Source: Owenia fusiformis (taxonomy: Eukaryota; Annelida; Polychaeta; Sabellida; Oweniidae). From it: a DNA stretch of 64,000 bases. Position 1 is the stretch's first letter. Each line of letters starts with the position of its first letter. Under the pieces are notes generated by a model. That model was given only the letters and a program-made list of their open reading frames with translations. It made no database searches and was not told the DNA's origin. The translations under genes were made by a program, and so were the position numbers. Positions 52,795-64,000 of this stretch are shown piece after piece. Location of the stretch: assembly GCA_903813345.2 (NCBI GenBank), contig CAIIXF020000002.1, positions 12,484,150-12,548,149 of the forward strand. The letters are read 5' to 3'.

Positions 52795-55684
52795 CAGGTA
52801 CAACTATGAGAGAGATGCAGCAAACACACCAAGTTAGGGCGACAGCTGGATCAGTCTTTCGACAACTTTGAGCCATCAGGTCCGGTCCACGTAAACAGTA
52901 TCATGGGCGAGAGGTGTTCGTGTTCCTGTCACCAAAGCACCAAAGTAAGTACATTTTTTTTCTATTCAATTATTACAACAGGTTAGTTCCTCTGTTTTCA
53001 GGTTCCCTTTCAGCTTGGAGATGAGGAGCCCGATGACCAACGACACAACCGAGACAACAGCTGCGTTCCTGCTACCTAAGTTGAGTATTCCTTCCTGGTT
53101 TTGCATAGGGATGGGGGGCGCCTCCCAGTTTGATATTTACTTGTGGACTTTTGTTGGCCGACCCATATTTTTGGTGGAGAAACTTGGACTCTAAGGTAAA
53201 GTGGGAGGGGGGTGGTTGGGTTTCCGGGGGGATAGAGTTCATGTTTCAAAATCAAAAATATGGAAGTCTACTGGTTTATATCAAATTGGGAGAAATAAAT
53301 TTTATCTTTTGTATAATATTCTGTAAATTTTTAGTAGTGTAGTGTAAAGTTTTATTTAAAGTTTTTATGTAAAGTTTTATGTAAAATAACAACTACTACA
53401 ACATGTTTTATCTATTTGTAGCACAGATGGTGAAGTCCCTGCGAAAAGACGGTCCTGTTGGAATCACATTTTTTCCACGAGGGGACTAGGTCAAGTTTCC
53501 AGGACTTACAGTAGATGTCGCATTTTGACCAGTTTTATCTCTTGCAATCAGTTGCATCCCATTAGAAGGGGGGGGGAACTCCCAGTACTATTCCAGTTTT
53601 CCTGCGGAATGACAGTCCTGTTGAAATCACATTTGTCTCCATTAGGGGACTAGGTTGAGTTTCAAGGACCTACCGTACATGTCGCTCTGACCAGTTTTTA
53701 TCTCTTGCAATCAATTGCATCCCATTAGCAGGGAGGGACTCCCAGTACTCTTCCAGTTTTCCTGTGGAAAGACAGTCCTGTTGAAATCACATTTGTCTCC
53801 ATTAGGGGACTAGGTTGAGTTTCAAGGACTTACCGTAGATGTCGCTTTTGACCAGTTTTCATCTCTTGCAATCAGTTGCATCCCATTAGCAGGGGGAGGG
53901 AACTCCCAGTACTATTCCAGTTTTCGCGCGGAAGGACGGTCCTGTTGAAATCACATTTGTCTCCATTAGGGGACTAGGTTGAGTTTCAAGGACCTACCGT
54001 ACATGTCACTCTGACCAGTTTTTATCTCTTGCAATCAATTGCATCCCATTCGCAGGGGGGGGGACTCCCAGTACTCTTCCAGTTTTCCTGCGGAAAGACA
54101 GTCCTGTTGAAATCACATTTGTCTCCATTAGGGGACTAGGTTGAGTTTCAAGGACTTACAGTAGATGTCGCATTTTGACCAGTATTATCTCTTGCAATCA
54201 GTTGCATCCCATTAGCAGGGGGGGGGGAACTCCCAGTAGTTTTTCAGTTTTCCTGCAGAAAGACAGTCCTGTTGAAATCACATTTGTCTCCATTAGGGGA
54301 CTAGGTTGAGTTTCAAGGATTTACTGTAGATGTCGCTTTTGACCAGTTTTTATCTCTTGCAATCAGTTGCATCCCATTAGCAGGGGGCTGCTCCCAGTAC
54401 TATTCTAGTTTTTCTTGGGGGGAAGTCAAACAACCAGACAACCAACCAACCAACTTACCGAACATCCAACCGACCAACCAATGACCCAATAGGCTTAATC
54501 TATTAACTAACTTACTTACTAACCAACCAACTAACCAACCAACTAACCAACCAGACAACCACCAGACCACCCAATAGGTTAAAACTAGCCAACCAACTAA
54601 CTAATTAATCAACAAACTAATCAACACTCCATCCAACGAACCAAACAACCAACGAACCAGACAACCAACGAACCAGACAAGCAACGAACCAGATGACCAA
54701 GATCATGGATCTAGTGCTTAGTATTGTATTGTATTGTATTGTATAGTTTTGTATTGTTTTGTTTTGTATTGTATTTTATTTCGTTGACCAGTACTTACTC
54801 AGTAATGATTCAATTTTAAAGTTGACTTCAAGTACTACTCCAGATCTAAATTTTGAAGGTCTGAAGTCTTGTGTTCATTTTAGCTACAGTTGTAGATTGA
54901 AGGGTCTTTTCTTTTGGGTTTTCATGTTAAAATTGTGGGCTTAGTTTCGGGGTTTCTTTCTTTTTAATTGAACCATCGCTGATCTTTTCCTTAAATGTAC
55001 TTTCAGGTGCAGTCCTCTTGACTTGGAGAGAACAGAAAGAACCACAAAGGGAAAACCACAGAGAATCTACAATTTGTGCTACCTACCTGCAGCATTTGTG
55101 ATCTACATACCTCTTGCCTTGGAGAGAACAAAAAGAAACACAAAAGGAAAACCACAGAGAATCTGCAATTTGTGCTACCTATCTGCAGCATTTATATCTA
55201 CATACCATCTTGTTAAAGGTACTGTAACACATAATCAGTTCTATCATTTGATGATTTTGCTCTCTGGTTCAGTACAGTTATTCCACAACGACACATTTTT
55301 CAATTGTTGGGATTCTAATCCCATTGTTGGCACATGTATGTTTGGCAAACATTTTTTCTAAGAAATACACTAAAAGAGGACTGCCTTGATTTCACTTAAT
55401 GTACAGATGTACCATGAAGCCATGTTTCATTATTTTCACATGTGGTCTGTGTTCTTAAAGAATATACATATGCTCAACTATTCCATTCTTCCTACAGAGT
55501 TACATCTGCCCAAGCAGTTAGTTGACTTGATGATATAAATCTTGAGCCAGGAGGGGTATAAGGCTATGACAGATTTACTAGAGTCAATGAAAGGAATGTC
55601 TTTGCATTCCCTCCTCCGCTTGTATTGGAAGTGACTCGACCAAGTTGCATCCTTGTATTTTTCATTTTCTTATCTTGTATTTTT
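52795..55684. repeat. Tandem array unit 5 (2,890 bp)
   Basis: Six sub-repeats. Carries the unit 3 variants (GCAGGGAGGGACTCCC near 53727, TTTTCGCGCGGAAGG near 53927). The X4-associated region starts at 52795 plus the usual offset in the preceding unit copy at 52101-52328 style. One AGTATAGTGTAAAG copy is missing near 53340. Confidence 0.95.
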
Positions 55685-58582
55685 CAGGTACAACTATGAG
55701 AGAGATGCAGCAAACACACCAAGTTAGGGCGACAGCTGGATCAGTCTTTCGACAACTTTGAGCCATCAGGTACGGTCCACGTAAACAGTATCATGGGCGA
55801 GAGGTGTTCGTGTTCCTGTCACCAAAGCACCAAAGTAAGTACATTTTTTTTCTATTCAATTATTACAACAGGTTAGTTCCTCTGTTTTCAGGTTCCCTTT
55901 CAGCTTGGAGATGAGGAGCCCGATGACCAACGACACAACCAAGACAACAGCTGCGTTCCTGCTACCTAAGTTAAGTATTCCTTCCTGGTTTTGCATAGGG
56001 ATGGGGGGCGCCTCCCAGTTTGATATTTACTTGTGGACTTTTGTTGGCCGACCCATATTTTTGGTGGAGAAACTTGGACTCTAAGGTAAAGTGGGAGGGG
56101 GTGGTTGGGTTTCCGGGGGGATAGAGTTCATGTTTCAAAATCAAAAATATGGAAGTCTACTGGTTTATATCAAATTGGGAGAAATAAATTTTATCTTTTG
56201 TAATATTCTGTAAATTTTTAGTAGTGTAGTGTAAAGTATAGTGTAAAGTTTTATTTAAAGTTTTTATGTAAAGTTTTATGTAAAATAACAACTACTACAA
56301 CATGTTTTATCTATTTGTAGCACAGATGGTGAAGTCCCTGCGAAAAGACGGTCCTGTTGGAATCACATTTTTTCCACGAGGGGACTAGGTCAAGTTTCCA
56401 GGACTTACAGTAGATGTCGCATTTTGACCAGTTTTATCTCTTGCAATCAGTTGCATCCCATTAGAAGGGGGGGGGGACTCCCAGTACTATTCCAGTTTTC
56501 CTGCGGAATGACAGTCCTGTTGAAATCACATTTGTCTCCATTAGGGGACTAGGTTGAGTTTCAAGGACCTACCGTACATGTCGCTCTGATCAGTTTTTAT
56601 CTCTTGCAATCAATTGCATCCTATTAGCAGGGGGGGACTCCCAGTACTCTTCCAGTTTTCGTGCGGAAAGACAGTCCTGTTGAAATCACATTTGTCTCCA
56701 TTAGGGGACTAGGTTGAGTTTCAAGGACTTACCGTAGATGTCGCTTTTGACCAGTTTTCATCTCTTGCAATCAGTTGCATCCCATTAGCAGGGGGGGGGG
56801 GAACTCCCAGTACTATTCCAGTTTTCGTGCGGAAGGACGGTCCTGTTGAAATCACATTTGTCTCCATTAGGGGACTAGGTTGAGTTTCAAGGACCTACCG
56901 TACATGTCGCTCTGACCAGTTTTTATCTCTTGCAATCAATTGCATCCCATTAGCAGGGGGGGGACTCCCAGTACTCTTCCAGTTTTCCTGCGGAAAGACA
57001 GTCCTGTTGAAATCACATTTGTCTCCATTAGGGGACTAGGTTGAGTTTCAAGGACTTACAGTAGATGTCGCATTTTGACCAGTATTATCTCTTGCAATCA
57101 GGTGCATCCCATTAGCAGGGGGGGGGAACTCCCAGTAGTTTTTCAGTTTTCCTGCAGAAAGACAGTCCTGTTGAAATCACATTTGTCTCCATTAGGGGAC
57201 TATGTTGAGTTTCAAGGACTTACTGTAGATGTCGCTTTTGACCAGTTTTTATCTCTTGCAATCAGTTGCATCCCATTAGCAGGGGGCTGCTCCCAGTACT
57301 ATTCTAGTTTTTCTTGGGGGGAAGTCAAACAACCAGACAACCAACCAGACAACCAACCAACCAACTTACCGAACATCCAACCGACCAACCAATGACCCAA
57401 TAGGCTTAATCTATTAACTAACTTACTTACTAACCAACCAACTAACCAACCAGACAACCACCAGACCACCCAATAGGTTAAAACTAACCAACCAACTAAC
57501 TAACTAATCAACAAACTAATCAACACTCCATCCAACGAACCAAACAACCAACGAACCAGACAAGCAACGAACCAGACAATCAACGAACCAGATGACCAAG
57601 ATCATGGATCTAGTGCTTAGTATTGTATTGTATTGTATTGTATAGTTTTGTATTGTTTTGTTTTGTATTGTATTGTATTTTGTTGACCAGTACTTACTCA
57701 GTAATGATTCAATTTTAAAGTTGACTTCAAGTACTACTCCAGATCTAAATTTTGAAGGTCTGAAGTCTTGTGTTCATTTTAGCTACAGTTGTAGATTGAA
57801 GGGTCTTTTCTTTTGGGTTTTCATGTTAAAATTGTGGGCTTAGTTTCGGGGTTTCTTTCTTTTTAATTGAACCATCGCTGATCTTTTCCTTAAATGTACT
57901 TTCAGGTGCAGTCCTCTTGCCTTGGAGAGAACAGAAAGAACCACAAAGGGAAAACCACAGAGAATCTACAATTTGTGCTACCTACCTGCAGCATTTGTGA
58001 TCTACATACCTCTTGCCTTGGAGAGAACAAAAAGAAACACAGAAGGAAAACCACAGAGAATCTGCAATTTGTGCTACCTATCTGCAGCATTTATATCTAC
58101 ATACCATCTTGTTAAAGGTACTGTAACACATAATCAGTTCTATCATTTGATGATTTTGCTCTCTGGTTCAGTACGGTTATTCCACAACGACACATTTTCA
58201 ATTGTTGGGATTCTAATCCCATTGTTGGCACATGTATGTTTGGCAAACATTTTTTCTAAGAAATACACTAAAAGATGACTGCCTTGATTTCACTTAATGT
58301 ACAGATGTACCATGAAGCCATGTTTCATTATTTTCACATGTGGTCTGTGTTCTTAAAGAATATACATATGCTCAACTATTCCATTCTTCCTACAGAGTTA
58401 CATCTGCCCAAGCAGTTAGTTGACTTGATGATATAAATCTTGAGCCAGGAGGGGTATAAGGCTATGACAGATTTACTAGAGTCAATGAAAGGAATGTCTT
58501 TGCATTCCCTCCTCCGCTTGTATTGGAAGTGACTCGACCAAGTTGCATCCTTGTATTTTTCATTTTCTTATCTTGTATCTTT
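55685..58582. repeat. Tandem array unit 6 (2,898 bp)
   Basis: Six sub-repeats. Carries the unit 4 variants (CTCTGATCAGTTTTTATC near 56583, TTTTCGTGCGGAAAGACAG near 56655). In its last sub-repeat GGGGACTATGTTGAG replaces GGGGACTAGGTTGAG, removing a stop and opening a 106-codon frame (57075-57395). Confidence 0.95.
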
Positions 58583-61500
58583 CAGGTACAACTATGAGAG
58601 AGATGCAGCAAACACACCAAGTTAGGGCGACAGCTGGATCAGTCTTTCGACAACTTTGAGCCATCAGGTCCGGTCCACGTAAACAGTATCATGGGCGAGA
58701 GGTGTTCGTGTTCCTGTCACCAAAGCACCAAAGTAAGTACTTTTTTTTTTCTATTCAATTATTACAACAGGTTAGTTCCTCTGTTTTCAGGTTCCCTTTC
58801 AGCTTGGAGATGAGGAGCCCGATGACCAACGACACAACCGAGACAACAGCTGCGTTCCTGCTACCTAAGTTAAGTATTCCTTCCTGGTTTTGCATAGGGA
58901 TGGGGGGGCGCCTCCCAGTTTGATATTTACTTGTGGACTTTTGTTGGCCGACCCATATTTTTGGTGGAGAAACTTGGACTCTAAGGTAAAGTGGGAGGGG
59001 GGTGGTTGGGTTTCCGGGGGGATAGAGTTCATGTTTCAAAATCAAAAATATGGAAGTCTACTGGTTTATATCAAATTGGGAGAAATAAATTTTATCTTTT
59101 GTAATATTCTGTAAATTTTTAGTAGTGTAGTGTAAAGTTTTATTTAAAGATTTTATGTAAAGTTTTATGTAAAATAACAACTACTACAACATGTTTTATC
59201 TATTTGTAGCACAGATGGTGAAGTCCCTGCGAAAAGACGGTCCTGTTGGAATCACATTTTTTCCACGAGGGGACTGGGTCAAGTTTCCAGGACTTACAGT
59301 AGATGTCGCATTTTGACCAGTTTTATCTCTTGCAACCAGTTGCATCCCATTAGAAGGGGGGGGGGAACTCCCAGTACTATTCCAGTTTTCCTGCGGAATG
59401 ACAGTCCTGTTGAAGTCACACTTATCTCCATTAGGGGACTAGGTTGAGTTTCAAGGACTTACCGTAGATGTCGCTTTTGACCAGTTTTCATCTCTTGCAA
59501 TCAGTTGCATCCCATTAGCAGGGGGGAGACTCCCAGTACTATTCCAGTTTTCGTGCGGAAGGACAGTCCTGTTGAAATCACATTTGTCTCCATTAGGGGA
59601 CTAGGTTGAGTTTCAAGGACCTACCGCACATGTCGCTCTGACCAGTTTTTATCTCTTGCAATCAATTGCATCCCATTAGCAGGGGGGGGACTCCCAGTAC
59701 TCTTCCCGTTTTCCTGCGGAAAGACAGTCCTGTTGAAATCACATTTGTCTCCATTAGGGGACTAGGTTGAGTTTCAAGGACTTACTGTAGATGTCGCTTT
59801 TGACCAGTTTTCATCTCTTGCAATCAGTTGCATCCCATTAGCAGGTGGGGGACTCCCAGTACTATTCCAGTTTTCGTGCGGAAGGACGGTCCTGTTGAAA
59901 TCACATTTGTCTCCATTAGGGGACTAGGTTGAGTTTCAAGGACCTACCGTACATGTCACTCTGACCAGTTTTTATCTCTTGCAATCAATTGCATCCCATT
60001 AGCAGGGGGGGGGAGACTTCCAGTACTCTTCCCGTTTTCCTGCGGAAAGACAGTCCTGTTGAAATCACATTTGTCTCCATTAGGGGACTAGGTTGAGTTT
60101 CAAGGACTTACAGTAGATGTCACATTTTGACCAGTATTATCTCTTGCAATCAGTTGCATCCCATTAGCAGGGGGGGGGGGAACTCCCAGTAGTTTTTCAG
60201 TTTTCCTGCAGAAAGACAGTCCTGTAGAAATCACATTTGTCTCCATTAGGGGACTAGGTTGAGTTTCAAGGACTTACTGTAGATGTCGCTTTTGACCAGT
60301 TTTTATCTCTTGCAATCAGTTGCATCCCATTAGCAGGGGGCTGCTCCCAGTACTATTCTAGTTTTTCTTGGGGGGAAGTCAAACAACCAGACAACCAACC
60401 AGACAACCAACCAACCAACTTACTGAACATCCAACCGACCAACCAATGACCCAATAGGCTTAATCTATTAACTAACTTACTTACTAACCAACCAACTAAC
60501 CAACCAGACAACCACCAGACCACCCAATAGGTTAAAACTAACCAACCAACTAACTAATTAATCAACAAACTAATCAACACTCCATCCAACGAACCAAACA
60601 ACCAACGAACCAGACAAGCAACGAACCAGACAAGCAACGAACCAGACAAGCAACGAACCAGATGACCAAGATCATGGATCTAGTGCTTAGTATTGTATTG
60701 TATTGTATTGTATTGTATAGTTTTGTATTGTTTTGTTTTGTATTGTATTGTATTTCGTTGACCAGTACTTACTCAGTAATGATTCAATTTTAAAGTTGAC
60801 TTCAAGTACTACTCCAGATCTAAATTTTGAAGGTCTGAAGTCTTGTGTTCATTTTAGCTACAGTTGTAGATTGAAGGGTCTTTTCTTTTGGGTTTTCATG
60901 TTAAAATTGTGGGCTTAGTTTCGGGGTTTCTTTCTTTTTAATTGAACCATCGCTGATCTTTTCCTTAAATGTACTTTCAGGCGCAGTCCTCTTGCCTTGG
61001 AGAGAACAAAAAGAACCACAAAGGGAAAACCACAGAGAATCTACAATTTGTGCTACCTACCTGCAGCATTTGTGATCTACATACCTCTTGCCTTGGAGAG
61101 AACAAAAAGAAACACAAAAGGAAAACCACAGAGAATCAGCAATTTGTGCTACCTATCTGCAGCATTTATATCTACATACCATCTTGTTAAAGGTACTGTA
61201 ACACATAATCAGTTCTATCATTTGATGATTTTGCTCTCTGGTTCAGTACTGTTATTCCATAACGACACATTTTTCAATTGTTGGGATTCTAATCCCATTG
61301 TTGGCACATGTATGTTTGGCAAACATTTTTTCTAAGAAATACACTAAAAGAGGACTGCCTTGATTTCACTTAATGTACAGATGTACCATGAAGCCATGTT
61401 TCATTATTTTCACATGTGGTCTGTGTTATTAAAGAATATACATATGCTCAACTATTCCATTCTTCCTACAGAGTTACATCTGCCCAAGCAGTTAGTTGAC

Positions 61501-61658
61501 TTGATGATATAAATCTTGAGCCAGGAGGGGTATAAGGCTATGACAGATTTACTAGAGTCAATGAAAGGAATGTCTTTGCATTCCCTCCTCCGCTTGTATT
61601 GGAAGTGACTCGACCAAGTTGCATCCTTGTATTTTTCATTTTCTTATCTTGTATCTTT
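58583..61658. repeat. Tandem array unit 7 (3,076 bp)
   Basis: Longer than the others because it has seven sub-repeats (59241, 59405, 59567, 59728, 59890, 60054, 60220). In X3 GGGGACTGGGTCAAG replaces GGGGACTAGGTCAAG, turning a stop into Trp and extending the frame. CTCTTCCCGTTTTCC and GAAGTCACACTTATC are shared only with unit 8. Confidence 0.95.
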
Positions 61659-64000
61659 CAGGTACAACTATGAGAGAGATGCAGCAAACACACCAAGTTA
61701 GGGCGACAGCTGGATCAGTCTTTCGACAACTTTGAGCCATCAGGTCCGGTCCACGTAAACAGTATCATGGGCGAGAGGTGTTCGTGTTCCTGTCACCAAA
61801 GCACCAAAGTAAGTACTTTTTCTTTTCTATTCAATTATTACAACAGGTTAGTTCCTCTGTTTTCAGGTTCCCTTTCAGCTTGGAGATGAGGAGCCCGATG
61901 ACCAACGACACAACCGAGACAACAGCTGCGTTCCTGCTACCTAAGTTAAGTATTCCTTCCTGGTTTTGCATAGGGATGGGGGGCGCCTCCCAGTTTGATA
62001 TTTACTTGTGGACTTTTGTTGGCCGACCCATATTTTTGGTGGAGAAACTTGGACTCTAAGGTAAAGTGGGAGGGGGGTGGTTGGGTTTCCGGGGGGATAG
62101 AGTTCATGTTTCAAAATCAAAAATATGGAAGTCTACTGGTTTATATCAAATTGGGAGAAATAAATTTTATCTTTTGTAATATTCTGTAAATTTTTAGTAG
62201 TGTAGTGTAAAGTTTTATTTAAAGATTTTATGTAAAGTTTTATGTAAAATAACAACTACTACAACATGTTTTATCTATTTGTAGCACAGATGGTGAAGTC
62301 CCTGCGAAAAGACGGTCCTGTTGGAATCACATTTTTTCCACGAGGGGACTGGGTCAAGTTTCCAGGACTTACAGTAGATGTCGCATTTTGACCAGTTTTA
62401 TCTCTTGCAACCAGTTGCATCCCATTAGAAGGGGGGGGGGAACTCCCAGTACTATTCCAGTTTTCCTGCGGAATGACAGTCCTGTTGAAGTCACACTTAT
62501 CTCCATTAGGGGACTAGGTTGAGTTTCAAGGACTTACCGTAGATGTCGCTTTTGACCAGTTTTCATCTCTTGCAATCATTTGCATCCCATTAGCAGGGGG
62601 GAGACTCCCAGTACTATTCCAGTTTTCGTGCGGAAGGACAGTCCTGTTGAAATCACATTTGTCTCCATTAGGGGACTAGGTTGAGTTTCAAGGACCTACC
62701 GCACATGTCGCTCTGACCAGTTTTTATCTCTTGCAATCAATTGCATCCCATTAGCAGGGGGGGGGACTCCCAGTACTCTTCCCGTTTTCCTGCGGAAAGA
62801 CAGTCCTGTTGAAATCACATTTGTCTCCATTAGGGGACTAGGTTGAGTTTCAAGGACTTACTGTAGATGTCGCTTTTGACCAGTTTTCATCTCTTGCAAT
62901 CATTTGCATCCCATTAGCAGGGGGGGGACTCCCAGTACTATTCCAGTTTTCGTGCGGAAGGACGGTCCTGTTGAAATCACATTTGTCTCCATTAGGGGAC
63001 TAGGTTGAGTTTCAAGGACCTACCGTACATGTCGCTCTGACCAGTTTTTATCTCTTGCAATCAATTGCATCCCATTAGCAGGGGGGGGGGAGACTTCCAG
63101 TACTCTTCCCGTTTTCCTGCGGAAAGACAGTCCTGTTGAAATCACATTTGTCTCCATTAGGGGACTAGGTTGAGTTTCAAGGACTTACAGTAGATGTCGC
63201 ATTTTGACCAGTATTATCTCTTGCAATCAGTTGCATCCCATTAGCAGGGGGGGGGGAACTCCCAGTAGTTTTTCAGTTTTCCTGCAGAAAGACAGTCCTG
63301 TAGAAATCACATTTGTCTCCATTAGGGGACTAGGTTGAGTTTCAAGGACTTACTGTAGATGTCGCTTTTGACCAGTTTTTATCTCTTGCAATCAGTTGCA
63401 TCCCATTAGCAGGGGGCTGCTCCGAGTACTATTCTAGTTTTTCTTGGGGGGAAGTCAAACAACCAGACAACCAACCAGACAACCAACCAACCAACTTACT
63501 GAACATCCAACCGACCAACCAATGACCCAATAGGCTTAATCTATTAACTAACTTACTTACTAACCAACCAACTAACCAACCAGACAACCACCAGACCACC
63601 CAATAGGTTAAAACTAACCAACCAACTAACTAATTAATCAACAAACTAATCAACACTCCATCCAACGAACCAAACAACCAACGAACCAGACAAGCAACGA
63701 ACCAGACAAGCAACGAACCAGACAAGCAACGAACCAGATGACCAAGATCATGGATCTAGTGCTTAGTATTGTATTGTATTGTATTGTATTGTATTGTATT
63801 GTATTGTATAGTTTTGTATTGTTTTGTTTTGTATTGTATTGTATTTCGTTGACCAGTACTTACTCAGTAATGATTCAATTTTAAAGTTGACTTCAAGTAC
63901 TACTCCAGATCTAAATTTTGAAGGTCTGAAGTCTTGTGTTCATTTTAGCTACAGTTGTAGATTGAAGGGTCTTTTCTTTTGGGTTTTCATGTTAAAATTG
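61659..64000. repeat. Tandem array unit 8 (cut by the window end)
   Basis: Contains seven sub-repeats (62317, 62480, 62642, 62804, 62966, 63131, 63296) and the same X3 TGG variant as unit 7. The window stops between the TATTG tract and X4, so the array continues to the right for an unknown distance. Confidence 0.95.

Noticed and set aside
43037-63000. The many 60-75 codon frames repeated in each array unit as separate genes
   Set aside because: Several overlap in different frames or opposite strands of the same repeat, and frames such as CIVLYCIVLY are translations of the TATTG microsatellite.
41061-64000. CRISPR array or rDNA
   Set aside because: Units are 3 kb with internal repeats and no spacer pattern, and no rRNA-like conserved sequence is seen; the DNA is eukaryotic.

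Overview
This is eukaryotic DNA: the only host gene I can recognise is split by GT-AG introns, and almost everything else is transposable elements and tandem repeats. The AT-rich composition, the density of small terminal-inverted-repeat (TIR) elements, and the LINE, Harbinger and Ty3/gypsy protein fragments suggest a marine invertebrate. A lophotrochozoan such as a bivalve mollusc is my best guess, but no sequence here proves it. Region by region: 1-19.7 kb holds the first three coding exons of a CWF19L2 homologue (spliceosome-associated CwfJ family) on the minus strand (exon 1 at 19556-19654, exon 2 at 15911-16021, exon 3 at 7286-7390, all phase 0). Its long introns are filled with foldback and TIR elements, a 136-159 bp minisatellite, two dead LINE 3' ends and a tRNA-like SINE head. 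20.0-35.2 kb looks like a PIF/Harbinger-type element with a surviving N-terminal transposase exon, littered with palindromic MITEs. A large, apparently young Ty3/gypsy (Metaviridae) retrotransposon (22668-34883, minus orientation) is inserted in it. 35.2-41.06 kb is mostly non-coding with nested foldback elements. 41.06-64.0 kb is one tandem array of 2.9-3.1 kb units (seven complete, an eighth cut by the window end), each with its own internal hierarchy of repeats. The retrotransposon is the most coherent genetic system in the window. It has two 2,195 bp LTRs that look identical, a 4 bp target duplication (TACC), a tRNA-Leu-like primer site, a polypurine tract, gag with a CCHC knuckle, and a complete protease-RT-RNase H-integrase pol with a GPY/F module. 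Gag and pol are joined by a -1 frameshift signal: the slippery heptamer A AAA AAC directly before the gag stop, followed by an H-type pseudoknot visible base by base. It also carries two non-standard genes: a small protein with RING-HC cysteine/histidine spacing upstream of gag, and a zinc-finger-like protein with a PLDLS (CtBP-type) motif and a basic tract in the env position, apparently reached by splicing. A retroelement with two putative host-interacting accessory genes is the best candidate here for something undescribed. The tandem array is the second notable object: it contains splice-site-flanked, exon-like segments with decayed reading frames, roughly 160 bp sub-repeats with G-tracts, and evidence that a two-unit block was duplicated as a whole. 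All identifications are by eye from motifs; no database search was possible.
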